From Clostridium prolinivorans (GTDB taxonomy: Bacteria; Bacillota; Clostridia; Clostridiales; Clostridiaceae): 64,000 nucleotides of DNA. Made by a program: the position numbers and the translations under genes. Location: contig NZ_RJWG01000001.1 of NCBI RefSeq assembly GCF_004011155.1, positions 311,189 through 375,188 of the forward strand. The letters run 5' to 3'. Numbering within the stretch: position 1 is the stretch's first letter; each line of letters starts with the position of its first letter. This document shows positions 18,596 to 27,025 of the stretch, in pieces. Under the pieces are notes generated by a model. The model was not told the origin of the DNA and did not search any database. It saw only the letters and a list, made by a program, of their open reading frames with translations.

Positions 18596-20119
18596 TTAAA
18601 CTATATTTTCATCTAAAAATTTTCTATATTGAATTGCTTCAATAACGTCGCTATCTTTTATATATTCGCTATCATTTAAATCTGCAATTGTACGTGAAAG
18701 TTTAAGTATTCTACTATAGGCTCTATTACTTAAATGATATTTATCATAAATTTTTTCTAATAAACTATTACTTTTCGTACTTAATTTACAATATTTTTTT
18801 ATTAATCGTTGATTCATTTCAGAATTACAATATATATTATCTTCTTTAAATCTATTTTTTTGTATTTCTCTTGCAGCTTCTACTCTTTTTCTTATAGTTT
18901 GGGAATTTTCTGTTTTTTTATTTTCATTTATTTCTTTATAACTTAAAGATGAAACAAATGTAAAAATATCTATGCGATCTATAATTGGTCCAGAAAGCTT
19001 ATGTAAATATTTTTTTCTTTCATATTCAGTGCAAACACATTGTTTTATATTGCTCCCATAAAATCCACATGGGCATGGATTCAATGCAGCAACTAACATA
19101 AAATTAGCTGGATAAGTCACACTACCTATAGAACGAGATATAGTAATTTTTCTATCTTCTAAAGGTTGCCTTAACACTTCAAGTACACTTTTTTTAAATT
19201 CCAATAATTCATCTAAAAATAATACTCCATTATGTGCTAAGGATATTTCACCTGGAGTAATATTACGACCTCCTCCAACCAGAGCTACAGTTGAACTTGT
19301 ATGATGTGGATTCCTAAAAGGTCTATTCCTTATTAATATTTCTTCTTTTAAATTTCCAGATACACTATATATTTTTGTTACTTCCAATGCTTCATCATAA
19401 CTTAATTTAGGTAAAATAGAAGGTATTCTATTAGCAATCATACTTTTACCAGATCCAGGGGGACCAAATAATAATATATTATGCCCACCTGCTGCAGCTA
19501 TTTCTATAGCTCTTTTACAACTTTCTTGTCCAAGTACCTCTTCAAAATCATAATTATAAATAGTTTCTGTATCTATACTGATTTCATCAGATTTATAAGG
19601 TAACATATCATTATTCTCTAAAAATGCTGCTACTTGATTTAAATTTTCAAACGAATATATGTTTGAATTTTTTACTATACAACATTCTTTTTCATTTGCT
19701 GAAGGAATTATAAAATTTACAATGTTATTTTTAATTCCTTCAATAACTATAGGTAATGCACCTTTAATTTTTTTTAATTCTCCAGATAATGATAATTCGC
19801 CCAAAATCAAATAATTATTTAAATTATTTGATTTTATTTGGTTAGTAGCTAATAATATTCCAATAGCTATTGGAAGGTCAAATTGAGAACCTTCCTTTTT
19901 TAAGTCTGCAGGAGCCAAGTTAATTGTGATTCTATTAATTGGAAATTCAAATCCAGAATTTATAATTGCAGCGCGTACCCTTTCCTTTGATTCTTTTACA
20001 GAAATATCTGCTAACCCTACAATATTAAAAGATGGTAATCCATTAGAAATATCTATTTCTACAGAAACAATAAATCCCTCTATTCCATAAAAAGTTGCAG
20101 TAGTTACGTGAATAGCCAT
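18596..20119 (-). CDS. comM: YifB/ComM-family magnesium-chelatase-like AAA ATPase
   Basis: A 507-residue protein: an N-terminal Lon-protease-like fold (about 1-170), a central AAA ATPase with Walker A GPPGSGKSMIANRIPSIL, the NGVLFLDELLEF Walker B, and RPFRNPHHTSS, then a C-terminal chelatase-like helical domain with CPCGFYG and two further cysteines. In Haemophilus and Vibrio, ComM is a branch-migration helicase in natural transformation; the clostridial role is not known. It is divergent from yraN and probably co-transcribed with dprA. Confidence 0.93.
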   Translation of the reverse strand: MAIHVTTATFYGIEGFIVSVEIDISNGLPSFNIVGLADISVKESKERVRAAIINSGFEFPINRITINLAPADLKKEGSQFDLPIAIGILLATNQIKSNNLNNYLILGELSLSGELKKIKGALPIVIEGIKNNIVNFIIPSANEKECCIVKNSNIYSFENLNQVAAFLENNDMLPYKSDEISIDTETIYNYDFEEVLGQESCKRAIEIAAAGGHNILLFGPPGSGKSMIANRIPSILPKLSYDEALEVTKIYSVSGNLKEEILIRNRPFRNPHHTSSTVALVGGGRNITPGEISLAHNGVLFLDELLEFKKSVLEVLRQPLEDRKITISRSIGSVTYPANFMLVAALNPCPCGFYGSNIKQCVCTEYERKKYLHKLSGPIIDRIDIFTFVSSLSYKEINENKKTENSQTIRKRVEAAREIQKNRFKEDNIYCNSEMNQRLIKKYCKLSTKSNSLLEKIYDKYHLSNRAYSRILKLSRTIADLNDSEYIKDSDVIEAIQYRKFLDENIV

Positions 20120-20265
20120 AATATCACCTCTAAAAATAAATTATTGACAATAAGAGGTATTTATATAACTAATTTTTAATATATATTTTTATTTTGTAAA
20201 TTATATATATTCATTAAATATGGATATAATTATTTATATAAAAATTTGGGAAAGAGTGATATATT

Positions 20266-20634
20266 TTGAAAAGATTAAATAAAGAAGTTGGATTCTTAGG
20301 AGAAGAAATTGCAGTTAAATATTTAAAAAAATATGGATATGTTATACTTGAAAGAAACTTTAATTGTAAAATAGGAGAAATAGATATAATAGGTAAGGAT
20401 AAAGACTATATTGTATTTATAGAAGTTAAAACAAGGTATAGTAATATATATGGAAGTCCTGGAGAAGCTGTAACTCATTCAAAACAATATAAAATATATA
20501 AAATTGCACAATATTATATTATGAATAAAAAATTTTATAAATTTAATTTTAGATTCGATGTTATAGAAATTATGTTAAATAATAAAAATAATAAATATTC
20601 AATTAAATTAATTAAAAATGCATTTCAGATATAA
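20266..20634 (+). CDS. yraN: UPF0102 nuclease-fold protein YraN
   Basis: A 122-residue member of UPF0102. The endonuclease-like core has GEEIAVKYLKKYGY, ERNFNCKIGEIDIIGKD and FIEVKTR, with the E-x-D and E-V-K residues of the PD-(D/E)XK fold. No biochemical role is established. The start is TTG at 20266, with GGGAAAGAG upstream. Unlike in most relatives, it is opposite in direction to rnhB and comM. Its last codons form one arm of a 17-bp inverted repeat shared with rnhB. The protein itself looks intact. Confidence 0.9.
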   Translation: MKRLNKEVGFLGEEIAVKYLKKYGYVILERNFNCKIGEIDIIGKDKDYIVFIEVKTRYSNIYGSPGEAVTHSKQYKIYKIAQYYIMNKKFYKFNFRFDVIEIMLNNKNNKYSIKLIKNAFQI

Positions 20635-20671
20635 GTACACTAAGTAATACTAGATGTACTTATATCTGAAA
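20623..20671. terminator. bidirectional terminator shared by yraN and rnhB
   Basis: TTTCAGATATAAGTACA (623-639) and TGTACTTATATCTGAAA (655-671) form a perfect 17-bp stem with a 15-base loop. Each arm lies partly within the 3' coding end of one gene: the yraN stop is at 632-634 and the rnhB stop at 640-642. T-rich sequence follows on both strands, so it can end transcription from both sides. Confidence 0.75.
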
Positions 20672-21509
20672 GTATATTTTTCAAAAAAGATTTTCTATGT
20701 ATTTTACATATTCCATATTCTTTAATAGCTTTAATATGTTCTCTTGTGCCATATCCCGAATTTAGATCAAATCCATATTGAGGATATAATTTTGCATATT
20801 TTTTCATTAAATTATCTCTATATACTTTAGCAATTATGGATGCACAAGCAATACTGGCACTTTTTTCATCACCTTTTATAGCATAATCATTTTCTATATT
20901 AATATCTTTAATTCTATATCCATCAGAAATAACAAAATTAGGTTTTATATTTAATCCATTAACAGCCATTTTAAATACCATGTTATTGCACCATGTAATA
21001 CCATTAGTATCTATTGATACATTATCTAATAAAGATATGTTATAACATATAGCTTTATTTTTTATTATAGAAGAAAGTTCTTCTCTATCTTTAGAAGATA
21101 ATTTTTTTGAATCTTTAATTCCTAATATTAAATCATTATCATTCATTATTTCTAAATTTAATATTACTGCTGCAGCTACAATAGGACCAGCCAAAGGTCC
21201 TCTTCCTACTTCATCTACACCAGCAATATATTTAGATTTTAAATATTTTATATCAAAAGAGTACATTTTTTTTACTCTTTGCAATTCTTTATTTCTTATT
21301 TCTATTGATTTTAGAATTTTAAATGCCAGATTTTGTACATTTTTTCTATTATCTTTTTTCAAAACATTCGCTATATTACTAAGAACTTCCTCTTTTTCAT
21401 TAAAAGAAGATAAATTTTGTTCTAATTCTTCTAAATACGATTTTATATTTAAATAACTCATATTCGAGAAGTTGTTAATTTCTTTATTAAATTCATTTAA
21501 AATTTTCAT
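20640..21509 (-). CDS. rnhB: ribonuclease HII
   Basis: A 289-residue RNase HII that removes ribonucleotides from DNA. The catalytic core starts near residue 94 with YIAGVDEVGRGPLAGP, carrying Asp99 and Glu100. GIKDSKKLS, GDEKSASIACASIIAKVYRD and the C-terminal GYGTREH follow. A helical N-terminal extension of about 85 residues precedes the core, longer than in E. coli but typical of Firmicutes. ATG follows GGAG and is 25 bases after rbgA. Its end overlaps a shared hairpin with yraN. Confidence 0.95.
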   Translation of the reverse strand: MKILNEFNKEINNFSNMSYLNIKSYLEELEQNLSSFNEKEEVLSNIANVLKKDNRKNVQNLAFKILKSIEIRNKELQRVKKMYSFDIKYLKSKYIAGVDEVGRGPLAGPIVAAAVILNLEIMNDNDLILGIKDSKKLSSKDREELSSIIKNKAICYNISLLDNVSIDTNGITWCNNMVFKMAVNGLNIKPNFVISDGYRIKDINIENDYAIKGDEKSASIACASIIAKVYRDNLMKKYAKLYPQYGFDLNSGYGTREHIKAIKEYGICKIHRKSFLKNILSDISTSSIT

Positions 21510-21534
21510 AAATTTTCTCCATAATATTATTAAA

Positions 21535-22377
21535 TTAAGGTCTTTCTAAAGATATAGGACCCAATTTTCCACCTCTAAATTCATCTAATAATAAAATAGA
21601 TACTCTGTTATAATCTATTTTGCCTCCAGATAATATAGTTCCTCTTTTACGTGCAATAGAATTTATATTTAAAACAGGATCATTGGTTAGTTCTTCAAGT
21701 TTATATCTTTGTATTAATCTATCAGGATAAAATTTTTGGAGTCGTTCAATTAATTTTAAAGCTAATTCTTCAATATCCATAATTTCATCTTTTATAGCAC
21801 CTGTAAATGCTAAATTAAGCGCTACTTCATCATCCTCAAATTTAGGCCATAATATTCCTGGTGTATCCATAAGTTCAATTCCTAATTTAGTTTTTATCCA
21901 TTGTTTGCTTTTTGTGATACCTGGTTTATCTCCAATTTTGGCTATGCTATTTTGTGCCATTCTATTTATAAAAGAAGATTTACCTACATTAGGTATGCCT
22001 ACTACCATAGCTCGTGTTTTAATATTAACCATTCCTTTGGCTTTCATTTTATCATGTTTTTCTTTTAAGAGCTCATTAATCATAGGTTTTATATTATTAA
22101 TTCCTAATCCAGTTAAACTATTGATTGATACAGCTCTCATATTATTATTTGAAAGTTTTTTTATCCATTGATTAGTTATTGTGCTTTCACTTAAATCACT
22201 TTTATTTAATAATATAATTCTAGGTTTATTCCCACAAATGTCATCAATTTCAGGATTACTACTAGATTTAACTATTCTTGCATCTCTTATTTCTATTACT
22301 ATATCTACAAATTTTATATTTTCTTTTAATTCTCTCTTTGTTTTGGCCATATGTCCTGGAAACCAATTTATAGGCAT
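21535..22377 (-). CDS. rbgA: ribosome biogenesis GTPase RbgA (YlqF)
   Basis: A 280-residue circularly permuted GTPase. The motif order is G4 LLNKSDL, then G1 GIPNVGKSS, then G3 DTPGI, as in the YlqF/YawG family, and INWFPGHMAKTKRE opens the protein. RbgA acts in a late step of 50S assembly in Bacillus. It follows lepB by two bases and precedes rnhB, the usual gene order. ATG is preceded by AGGAAGG inside the end of lepB. Confidence 0.95.
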   Translation of the reverse strand: MPINWFPGHMAKTKRELKENIKFVDIVIEIRDARIVKSSSNPEIDDICGNKPRIILLNKSDLSESTITNQWIKKLSNNNMRAVSINSLTGLGINNIKPMINELLKEKHDKMKAKGMVNIKTRAMVVGIPNVGKSSFINRMAQNSIAKIGDKPGITKSKQWIKTKLGIELMDTPGILWPKFEDDEVALNLAFTGAIKDEIMDIEELALKLIERLQKFYPDRLIQRYKLEELTNDPVLNINSIARKRGTILSGGKIDYNRVSILLLDEFRGGKLGPISLERP

Positions 22378-22379
22378 AT

Positions 22380-22895
22380 TTATCTAATCCTTCCTATTCT
22401 ATTAAATGGATATATTCTAAATGAGGCTTTCCCTACTATAAGTTTATTATTAACAAAACCTACGTCTGGATAGCGGCTATCTCTACTATAATTTCTATTA
22501 TCCCCTAAAACGAAAAATGTATTTTCAGGAACAACAACTTCATTATAAGAACCATTTATAAATTTTTCATTTAAATAAGGTTCATATACTTCTACTTCAT
22601 TTACATATAGTTTATTGTTTTCAATTTTAACTTTATCACCAGCAACAGCAACAATTCTTTTTATAAATTTTTCTCTTGTATCAGAAGGATATTTAAAAAC
22701 AATTATATCTCCTTTTTTAGGCTTACTAAAATAATAAGAAACCTTTTGAACAATAAGTCTATCTTTATGATTTAATGTTGGAAACATAGATTGGCCATCT
22801 ACACTCACAGTTTCAAAAACAAAAGTAATTATAAGTATAGCTGCAATTATAGCTATTATGATAGATTTAATTAATTCTATTAAGCTTTTCAACAA
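22380..22895 (-). CDS. lepB: signal peptidase I
   Basis: A 171-residue type I signal peptidase, with one N-terminal membrane helix (about 10-28). The catalytic Ser36 is in GQSMFPTL and Lys79 in KRIVAVAGD; GDNRNYSRDSR forms box E. It cleaves signal peptides of exported proteins on the outer membrane face. The start is one of two adjacent TTG codons (22895 or 22892) after GAAGGTG. A terminator from rplS lies just upstream. Confidence 0.94.
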   Translation of the reverse strand: MLKSLIELIKSIIIAIIAAILIITFVFETVSVDGQSMFPTLNHKDRLIVQKVSYYFSKPKKGDIIVFKYPSDTREKFIKRIVAVAGDKVKIENNKLYVNEVEVYEPYLNEKFINGSYNEVVVPENTFFVLGDNRNYSRDSRYPDVGFVNNKLIVGKASFRIYPFNRIGRIR

Positions 22896-22914
22896 TGTTT
22901 ACACCTTCTCATAA

Positions 22915-22938
22915 GTAAAAAAGGGCTTAGAAGCCCAA
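22915..22938 (-). terminator. intrinsic terminator after rplS
   Basis: Minus strand GGGCTT, CT, AAGCCC (936-923), followed by TTTTTT. A compact 6-bp stem that lies between the rplS stop and the lepB start. Confidence 0.7.
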
Positions 22939-22941
22939 TTT

Positions 22942-23286
22942 TTATATTATTTCTTTTACTTTTGCAGCTTTACCAACTCTATCTCTTAAATAGAATAGTT
23001 TAGCTCTTCTTACTTTACCTCTTCTTACAACTTCAATTTTTGCTATACTAGGAGAATTAACAGGGAATGTTCTTTCAACACCTACACCATAAGAAACTCT
23101 TCTTACTGTAAATGTTTCTCTAATTCCTCCGTTTTGTCTTTTGAGAACAATGCCTTCAAAAATTTGAATTCTTTCTCTGTTACCTTCTTTAACTCTAACA
23201 TGAACTTTAACTGTATCACCTACATTAAACTGAGGTAAATCAGTTCTAATTTGTTCTGATTCTATAGCTTTAATAATATCTAACAT
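22942..23286 (-). CDS. rplS: 50S ribosomal protein L19
   Basis: A 114-residue L19 with the signature [53 protein letters not shown] and the C-terminal [22 protein letters not shown]. It lies at the 50S interface with 30S. It has its own promoter and a conserved-type leader, described separately, and a terminator after it, so it is also transcribed alone within the rpsP-rimM-trmD-rplS group. ATG follows AGGAGGG. Confidence 0.97.
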   Translation of the reverse strand: MLDIIKAIESEQIRTDLPQFNVGDTVKVHVRVKEGNRERIQIFEGIVLKRQNGGIRETFTVRRVSYGVGVERTFPVNSPSIAKIEVVRRGKVRRAKLFYLRDRVGKAAKVKEII

Positions 23287-23365
23287 TGTGCATTCCCTCC
23301 TTACATTTTTTTGACGTTCTTGACCGTTAACTTGTCAGAGGAACGCCCGTACTAGCACAAATACA
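23287..23365 (-). promoter_or_regulatory. L19 (rplS) leader RNA
   Basis: The leader from about 23365 to the SD contains GGGCGTTCCTCTGAC, a short loop and GGTCAAGAACGTC. These pair as GGCGTTC with GAACGTC plus TGAC with GTCA, leaving an asymmetric internal loop. Position and architecture fit the L19 leader known in low-GC Gram-positives and thought to bind L19. The family call is from memory of its architecture and was not tested with a covariance model. Confidence 0.65.
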
Positions 23366-23371
23366 AATTGT

Positions 23372-23400
23372 ATTTTATCATATAAATTATGTATATGCAA
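23372..23400 (-). promoter_or_regulatory. sigma-A-type promoter of rplS
   Basis: TTGCAT (23400-23395), 17 bases, TAAAAT (23377-23372) on the minus strand, just downstream of the trmD stop. The predicted start near 23365 opens the L19 leader. Confidence 0.6.
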
Positions 23401-23407
23401 TATATAA

Positions 23408-24115
23408 TTAGTCTTTTAATATTTTTTTATCTTCTTCAGATAATTTTATTTTATTAAAAAGATCTATTCGTTTTTCTTTAGTAATTTTAAGAGACTGCAT
23501 TCTTCTCCATTTTTCTATATTTTTATGGTGGCCTGATAATAAAATTTTAGGTACACAATCTCCTTCAAAACATTCAGGTCTAGTATATTGAGGGTATTCT
23601 AGAAGGCCATTGTAAAAAGATTCATTAATATAACTTTCATTATTTGATAATACTCCAGGAACTAATCTGCATATACTATCAATTATAGGAATACAGGCCA
23701 TTTCACCACCTGTAAGTATAAAATCACCAAGTGAAATCTCATCATCTATATATTTATAAACTCTTTCATCAATTCCTTCGTAGTGACCACATAAAAAAAT
23801 TATTTCTGAATTTGAAGAAAGCTCTTTAGCTATCTTTTGATTAAAAGTTCTTCCTCTAGGTCCTAAAAATACGACCTTACCTTTGTTTATAAGTTTTGTA
23901 GCTCTTATAGAATCTATAATTGGCTGTGGAGACATAATCATACCAGGACCTCCACCATAAGGATAATCATCTACTTTTTTATGCTTATCTTTAGAATAAT
24001 CCCTTATATTTACAGTATTTATTTGAATTATATTATTTTTTATTGCTCTTCCTATTATACTAAATTTAAAAATATCAAACATTTCAGGGAAAATAGTTAA
24101 TATATGTATTCTCAT
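23408..24115 (-). CDS. trmD: tRNA (guanine-N1)-methyltransferase TrmD
   Basis: A 235-residue SPOUT methyltransferase that makes m1G37 in tRNA. The product begins [16 protein letters not shown], and the trefoil-knot motifs [25 protein letters not shown] and [12 protein letters not shown] follow. I choose ATG 24115 because GAGGAG lies five bases upstream and ATG overlaps the rimM TGA as ATGA. A GTG two codons earlier would sit inside that SD. The operon order rpsP-khpA-rimM-trmD-rplS is the usual one. Confidence 0.95.
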   Translation of the reverse strand: MRIHILTIFPEMFDIFKFSIIGRAIKNNIIQINTVNIRDYSKDKHKKVDDYPYGGGPGMIMSPQPIIDSIRATKLINKGKVVFLGPRGRTFNQKIAKELSSNSEIIFLCGHYEGIDERVYKYIDDEISLGDFILTGGEMACIPIIDSICRLVPGVLSNNESYINESFYNGLLEYPQYTRPECFEGDCVPKILLSGHHKNIEKWRRMQSLKITKEKRIDLFNKIKLSEEDKKILKD

Positions 24116-24600
24116 TGCCACTCCTCTAATGGTTTTATTATAATTTTATTTTCAATTATGTTAATATCTAATATTATATTTTTTAATGCTGGTACTAATA
24201 TTTCCTTTTTACCTTTTACCCAATAAACATCATTACTACCTGTTTTAATCACATCATAAACTTCACCCAATTCAATATTATTTTTATCGAATACCTTACA
24301 ACCTATTATATCAGCTATAAAATATTCTCCTTCTGAAAGTTCTACCGCTTCATTACGACTTACTTCAATATACTTATTTTTATATTTTTCCGCTTCTTCA
24401 ATACTATCTATTCCTTCTATTTTTAATATTACTTTATTACTTTGAATTTTGCACCAAATTATATTTTTACATACACCATCAATGTATGCTGTTTTTACTT
24501 TTCTAAATCTTTTTATATCATCAGTTAAAGGATAGACTTTTACTTCACCTTTTATTCCATGTGTATTTATTATTTGACCTATTGCTAAAAATTCCTTCAA
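24112..24600 (-). CDS. rimM: 16S rRNA processing protein RimM
   Basis: A 162-residue protein with the N-terminal RimM beta-barrel ([23 protein letters not shown]) and a C-terminal PRC-barrel ([23 protein letters not shown]). It helps mature the 30S head. It lies between khpA and trmD, and overlaps trmD by four bases. A hairpin with a T run stands upstream, so its transcription depends on read-through from khpA or on a promoter that I did not find. Confidence 0.95.
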   Translation of the reverse strand: MKEFLAIGQIINTHGIKGEVKVYPLTDDIKRFRKVKTAYIDGVCKNIIWCKIQSNKVILKIEGIDSIEEAEKYKNKYIEVSRNEAVELSEGEYFIADIIGCKVFDKNNIELGEVYDVIKTGSNDVYWVKGKKEILVPALKNIILDINIIENKIIIKPLEEWQ

Positions 24601-24669
24601 TTTTTATCACCTTCTTATTATATATAATATATTACACTAATATTTCAAAAAAATTAATATATTATAGTC

Positions 24670-24703
24670 AAAAAAATAAAATAAGAGTTAGGCAGTACCT
24701 AAC
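24670..24703 (-). terminator. intrinsic terminator or attenuator after khpA
   Basis: Minus strand GTTAGG, loop TACTG, CCTAAC (703-687), followed by TCTTATTTTATTTTTTT. A short 6-bp stem with a long T-rich tail, ten bases after the khpA stop. Because rimM lies 70 bases on in the same direction, partial termination is likely. Confidence 0.65.
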
Positions 24704-24706
24704 CCC

Positions 24707-24934
24707 TTATATAATTTCTACAACAACTCTCTTGTTTTCTTTAATGGCTGCTGCTTTAACAACAGTTCTGATAGCTTTTGCTATTCTTCCCTGTTTACCT
24801 ATTATCTTTCCCATATCTTCTGGTGCAACTTTAAGTTCAAGTATTATGGACTGCTCTCCTGAAATTTCATTAACTTGAACGGCTTCTGGGTTATCAACTA
24901 ATGATTTAGCTATAATTTCAACCAATTCTTTCAT
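24707..24934 (-). CDS. khpA: KH-domain RNA-binding protein KhpA (YlqC)
   Basis: A 75-residue single KH domain with the GxxG loop in [22 protein letters not shown]. It partners with KhpB (Jag) in Gram-positives; in streptococci the pair affects cell-division gene expression. It lies between rpsP and rimM as in nearly all Firmicutes, 18 bases after rpsP. The start ATG follows a GGGGGTG. Confidence 0.93.
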   Translation of the reverse strand: MKELVEIIAKSLVDNPEAVQVNEISGEQSIILELKVAPEDMGKIIGKQGRIAKAIRTVVKAAAIKENKRVVVEII

Positions 24935-24952
24935 AGGTTACACCCCCAGTAT

Positions 24953-25210
24953 TTACTTTGAAAGTTTTTCACTTATTCCAGATCTGTCGAAAAGTTTTTT
25001 TACTATATCTGATGGTTGAGCACCATTATTAATCCACTTATTAGCCTTTTCTTCATCTATTTTTATAGTAGCTGGCTCAGTGGTTGGATTATAGTATCCT
25101 ATTTCTTCGATAAATCTTCCATCTCTTGGAGATCTTGAATCAGCAACAACAACTCTATAAAATGGAGCTTTTTTTGCACCCATTCTTCTTAATCTTATTC
25201 TTACAGCCAT
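24953..25210 (-). CDS. rpsP: 30S ribosomal protein S16
   Basis: An 85-residue S16 beginning [26 protein letters not shown]. The start ATG 25210 is preceded by AGGAGGTGAAAAA; the upstream in-frame ATG lies inside the end of ffh. The remainder has [12 protein letters not shown] and the conserved basic tail. It follows ffh in the ylxM-ffh-rpsP order. Confidence 0.97.
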   Translation of the reverse strand: MAVRIRLRRMGAKKAPFYRVVVADSRSPRDGRFIEEIGYYNPTTEPATIKIDEEKANKWINNGAQPSDIVKKLFDRSGISEKLSK

Positions 25211-25232
25211 TTTTTCACCTCCTTTAAAAATA

Positions 25233-26588
25233 TTAATGCATAAATGGCATTTTCCCAAATATTCCTCTTTTAAATCCTTTTTGCATATTTTTTGTTTGTT
25301 TCATAACTTTTTTCATCATTTCAAATTCTTTTAAAAATTTATTAATTTCTTGAATAGTTGTTCCAGAACCTTGAGAAATTCTTTTTTTCCTAGATGGAGA
25401 ATTATTCACTAATGAAGGATTTATCCTTTCTTTTTTTGTCATAGATTTAATTATGGCTTCACGCCTTTTCATTTCTTTTTCTCCTTGACTTAAATCTATA
25501 TTTTGAAGTTCTTTCGAATTTGCTCCTGGTATCATTTCTAATATTTTATTTAAAGGGCCTAATTTTTTCATTTGATCCATAAGTGCTAAATAATCATCTA
25601 AGTTAAAATCTTGATTTAACATTTTAGCACCTAATTCTTTTGCTTGTTTTTCGTCTATAGCTGATTGAGCTTTTTCTATAAGAGATAAAACATCTCCCAT
25701 TCCTAAAATTCTAGAAGCCATCCTATCAGGATAAAATACTTCTAAATCATTCATTTTTTCCCCTACACCTATAAACTTAATTGGTTTGCCACTTATCGCT
25801 TTTATTGAAAGTGCAGCACCACCCCTAGTATCTCCATCTAATTTTGTTAATATTACTCCACTTATATCTAATTGATCATTAAAACTTTTAGATACATTTA
25901 CCGCGTCTTGTCCTGTCATAGAATCAACTACTAAAAGAATTTCATTTGGCTTGACATTTTCTTTAATAGTTTTAAGTTCTTTCATTAATCCTTCATCTAT
26001 GTGTAATCTTCCTGCTGTATCTATTATTACAACATTCAAATTGTTATTTTTTGCATATTCTATAGATCCTTTTGCTATATCTACTGGGTTAACTTTATCT
26101 CCCATTGAAAATACAGGAACGTCTATTTGCTTACCTACAACTTGAAGCTGTTTTATTGCAGCTGGCCTATAAATATCACACGCTACCAATAAAGGTTTTT
26201 TATTTTTTTTCCTTAGTTGAAGTGCTAACTTCCCAGCCATAGTAGTCTTTCCTGCACCTTGAAGTCCTACAAGCATAATTACAGTTATAGAATTATTTGA
26301 ATAATTTATACTACTTTCAGAACTTCCCATAAGAGAAGTCAATTCATCATTAACAATTTTTATAACTTGCTGACCAGGAGTTAAACTTTCTAATACTTCT
26401 TTTCCAAGACATTTTTCACTCACATTATTTATAAAATCTTTTACTACTTTATAATTGACATCAGCTTCAAGGAGTGCAAGTTTAACTTCCCTCATAGCTT
26501 CTTTTATATCTTTTTCATTAAGTTTTCCTTTTCCTTTTAGCTTCTTAATAGTTTCTTGAAGCTTAGAAGTTAACCCTTCAAAAGCCAT
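25233..26588 (-). CDS. ffh: signal recognition particle protein Ffh
   Basis: A 451-residue SRP54. The N domain (about 1-85) contains [15 protein letters not shown]. The G domain has [21 protein letters not shown] and [13 protein letters not shown]. The methionine-rich M domain (from about 300) ends with [10 protein letters not shown] and a basic tail. It recognises signal sequences and docks to FtsY. I choose ATG 26588, after TAGGAGG at seven bases, giving [10 protein letters not shown]; the ATG eight codons upstream lacks an SD. It follows ylxM by ten bases. Confidence 0.96.
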   Translation of the reverse strand: MAFEGLTSKLQETIKKLKGKGKLNEKDIKEAMREVKLALLEADVNYKVVKDFINNVSEKCLGKEVLESLTPGQQVIKIVNDELTSLMGSSESSINYSNNSITVIMLVGLQGAGKTTMAGKLALQLRKKNKKPLLVACDIYRPAAIKQLQVVGKQIDVPVFSMGDKVNPVDIAKGSIEYAKNNNLNVVIIDTAGRLHIDEGLMKELKTIKENVKPNEILLVVDSMTGQDAVNVSKSFNDQLDISGVILTKLDGDTRGGAALSIKAISGKPIKFIGVGEKMNDLEVFYPDRMASRILGMGDVLSLIEKAQSAIDEKQAKELGAKMLNQDFNLDDYLALMDQMKKLGPLNKILEMIPGANSKELQNIDLSQGEKEMKRREAIIKSMTKKERINPSLVNNSPSRKKRISQGSGTTIQEINKFLKEFEMMKKVMKQTKNMQKGFKRGIFGKMPFMH

Positions 26589-26598
26589 AATAATCCTC

Positions 26599-26946
26599 CT
26601 ACATATTCTCAATTATATCCTTTTGCAACTCATTTATGTAATCTATAATTTCATCATTACAAATATTTTGCTTTATAAATTCTAATTTTTTTATAAGAGA
26701 TTTCTTATATGTATTTAATTTGTCATTAGCATATTTAAGTTGTAACTTTTTTTCATAATCTATTAAAAGTTTATTACACCTTTTTATTATATCATGTATA
26801 GCCTGCCTGCTAATTCCATTTATTTCTGCTATTTCAGCAAGAGATAAATCTTCATTAAAATACATAGACATTATATCTCGTTGTTTATTAGTTAAAAGTT
26901 CTCCATAAAAATCTAAAAGAATAGAAATTTCAATTCTTTCCTCCAT
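26599..26946 (-). CDS. ylxM: YlxM helix-turn-helix protein, SRP-associated
   Basis: A 115-residue UPF0122 protein. The helix-turn-helix (about 15-60) resembles sigma region 4: LTNKQRDIMSMYFNEDLSLAEIA followed by ISRQAIHDIIKR, and a helical tail follows. YlxM always precedes ffh in Firmicutes; in Streptococcus it modulates SRP. ATG 26946 has AAGGTGA upstream and gives MEERIEISILLDFYG, the family start; an ATG five codons earlier overlaps the SD. It is the first gene after a very good promoter. Confidence 0.92.
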   Translation of the reverse strand: MEERIEISILLDFYGELLTNKQRDIMSMYFNEDLSLAEIAEINGISRQAIHDIIKRCNKLLIDYEKKLQLKYANDKLNTYKKSLIKKLEFIKQNICNDEIIDYINELQKDIIENM

Positions 26947-26970
26947 GTAATCACCTTGCAAACATAATTA

Positions 26971-26999
26971 ATAATAACAGATGAAATTTAAGCTGTCAA
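26971..26999 (-). promoter_or_regulatory. sigma-A promoter of ylxM-ffh-rpsP-khpA
   Basis: Minus strand TTGACA (26999-26994), 17 bases, TATTAT (26976-26971). A perfect -35 box, a near-perfect -10 box and ideal spacing. The -35 box lies within the downstream arm of the ftsY hairpin, so terminator and promoter share bases. Confidence 0.85.
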
Positions 27000-27025
27000 G
27001 TATTTTTACTTAACAGCTTAAATTT
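26984..27025 (-). terminator. ftsY terminator-like hairpin overlapping the ylxM promoter
   Basis: AAATTTAAGCTGT (26984-26996) and ACAGCTTAAATTT (27013-27025) form a perfect 13-bp stem with a 16-base loop. It covers the ftsY stop codon. There is no strong T run directly after it, so termination efficiency is uncertain, and the second arm overlaps the ylxM -35 box. Confidence 0.55.
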
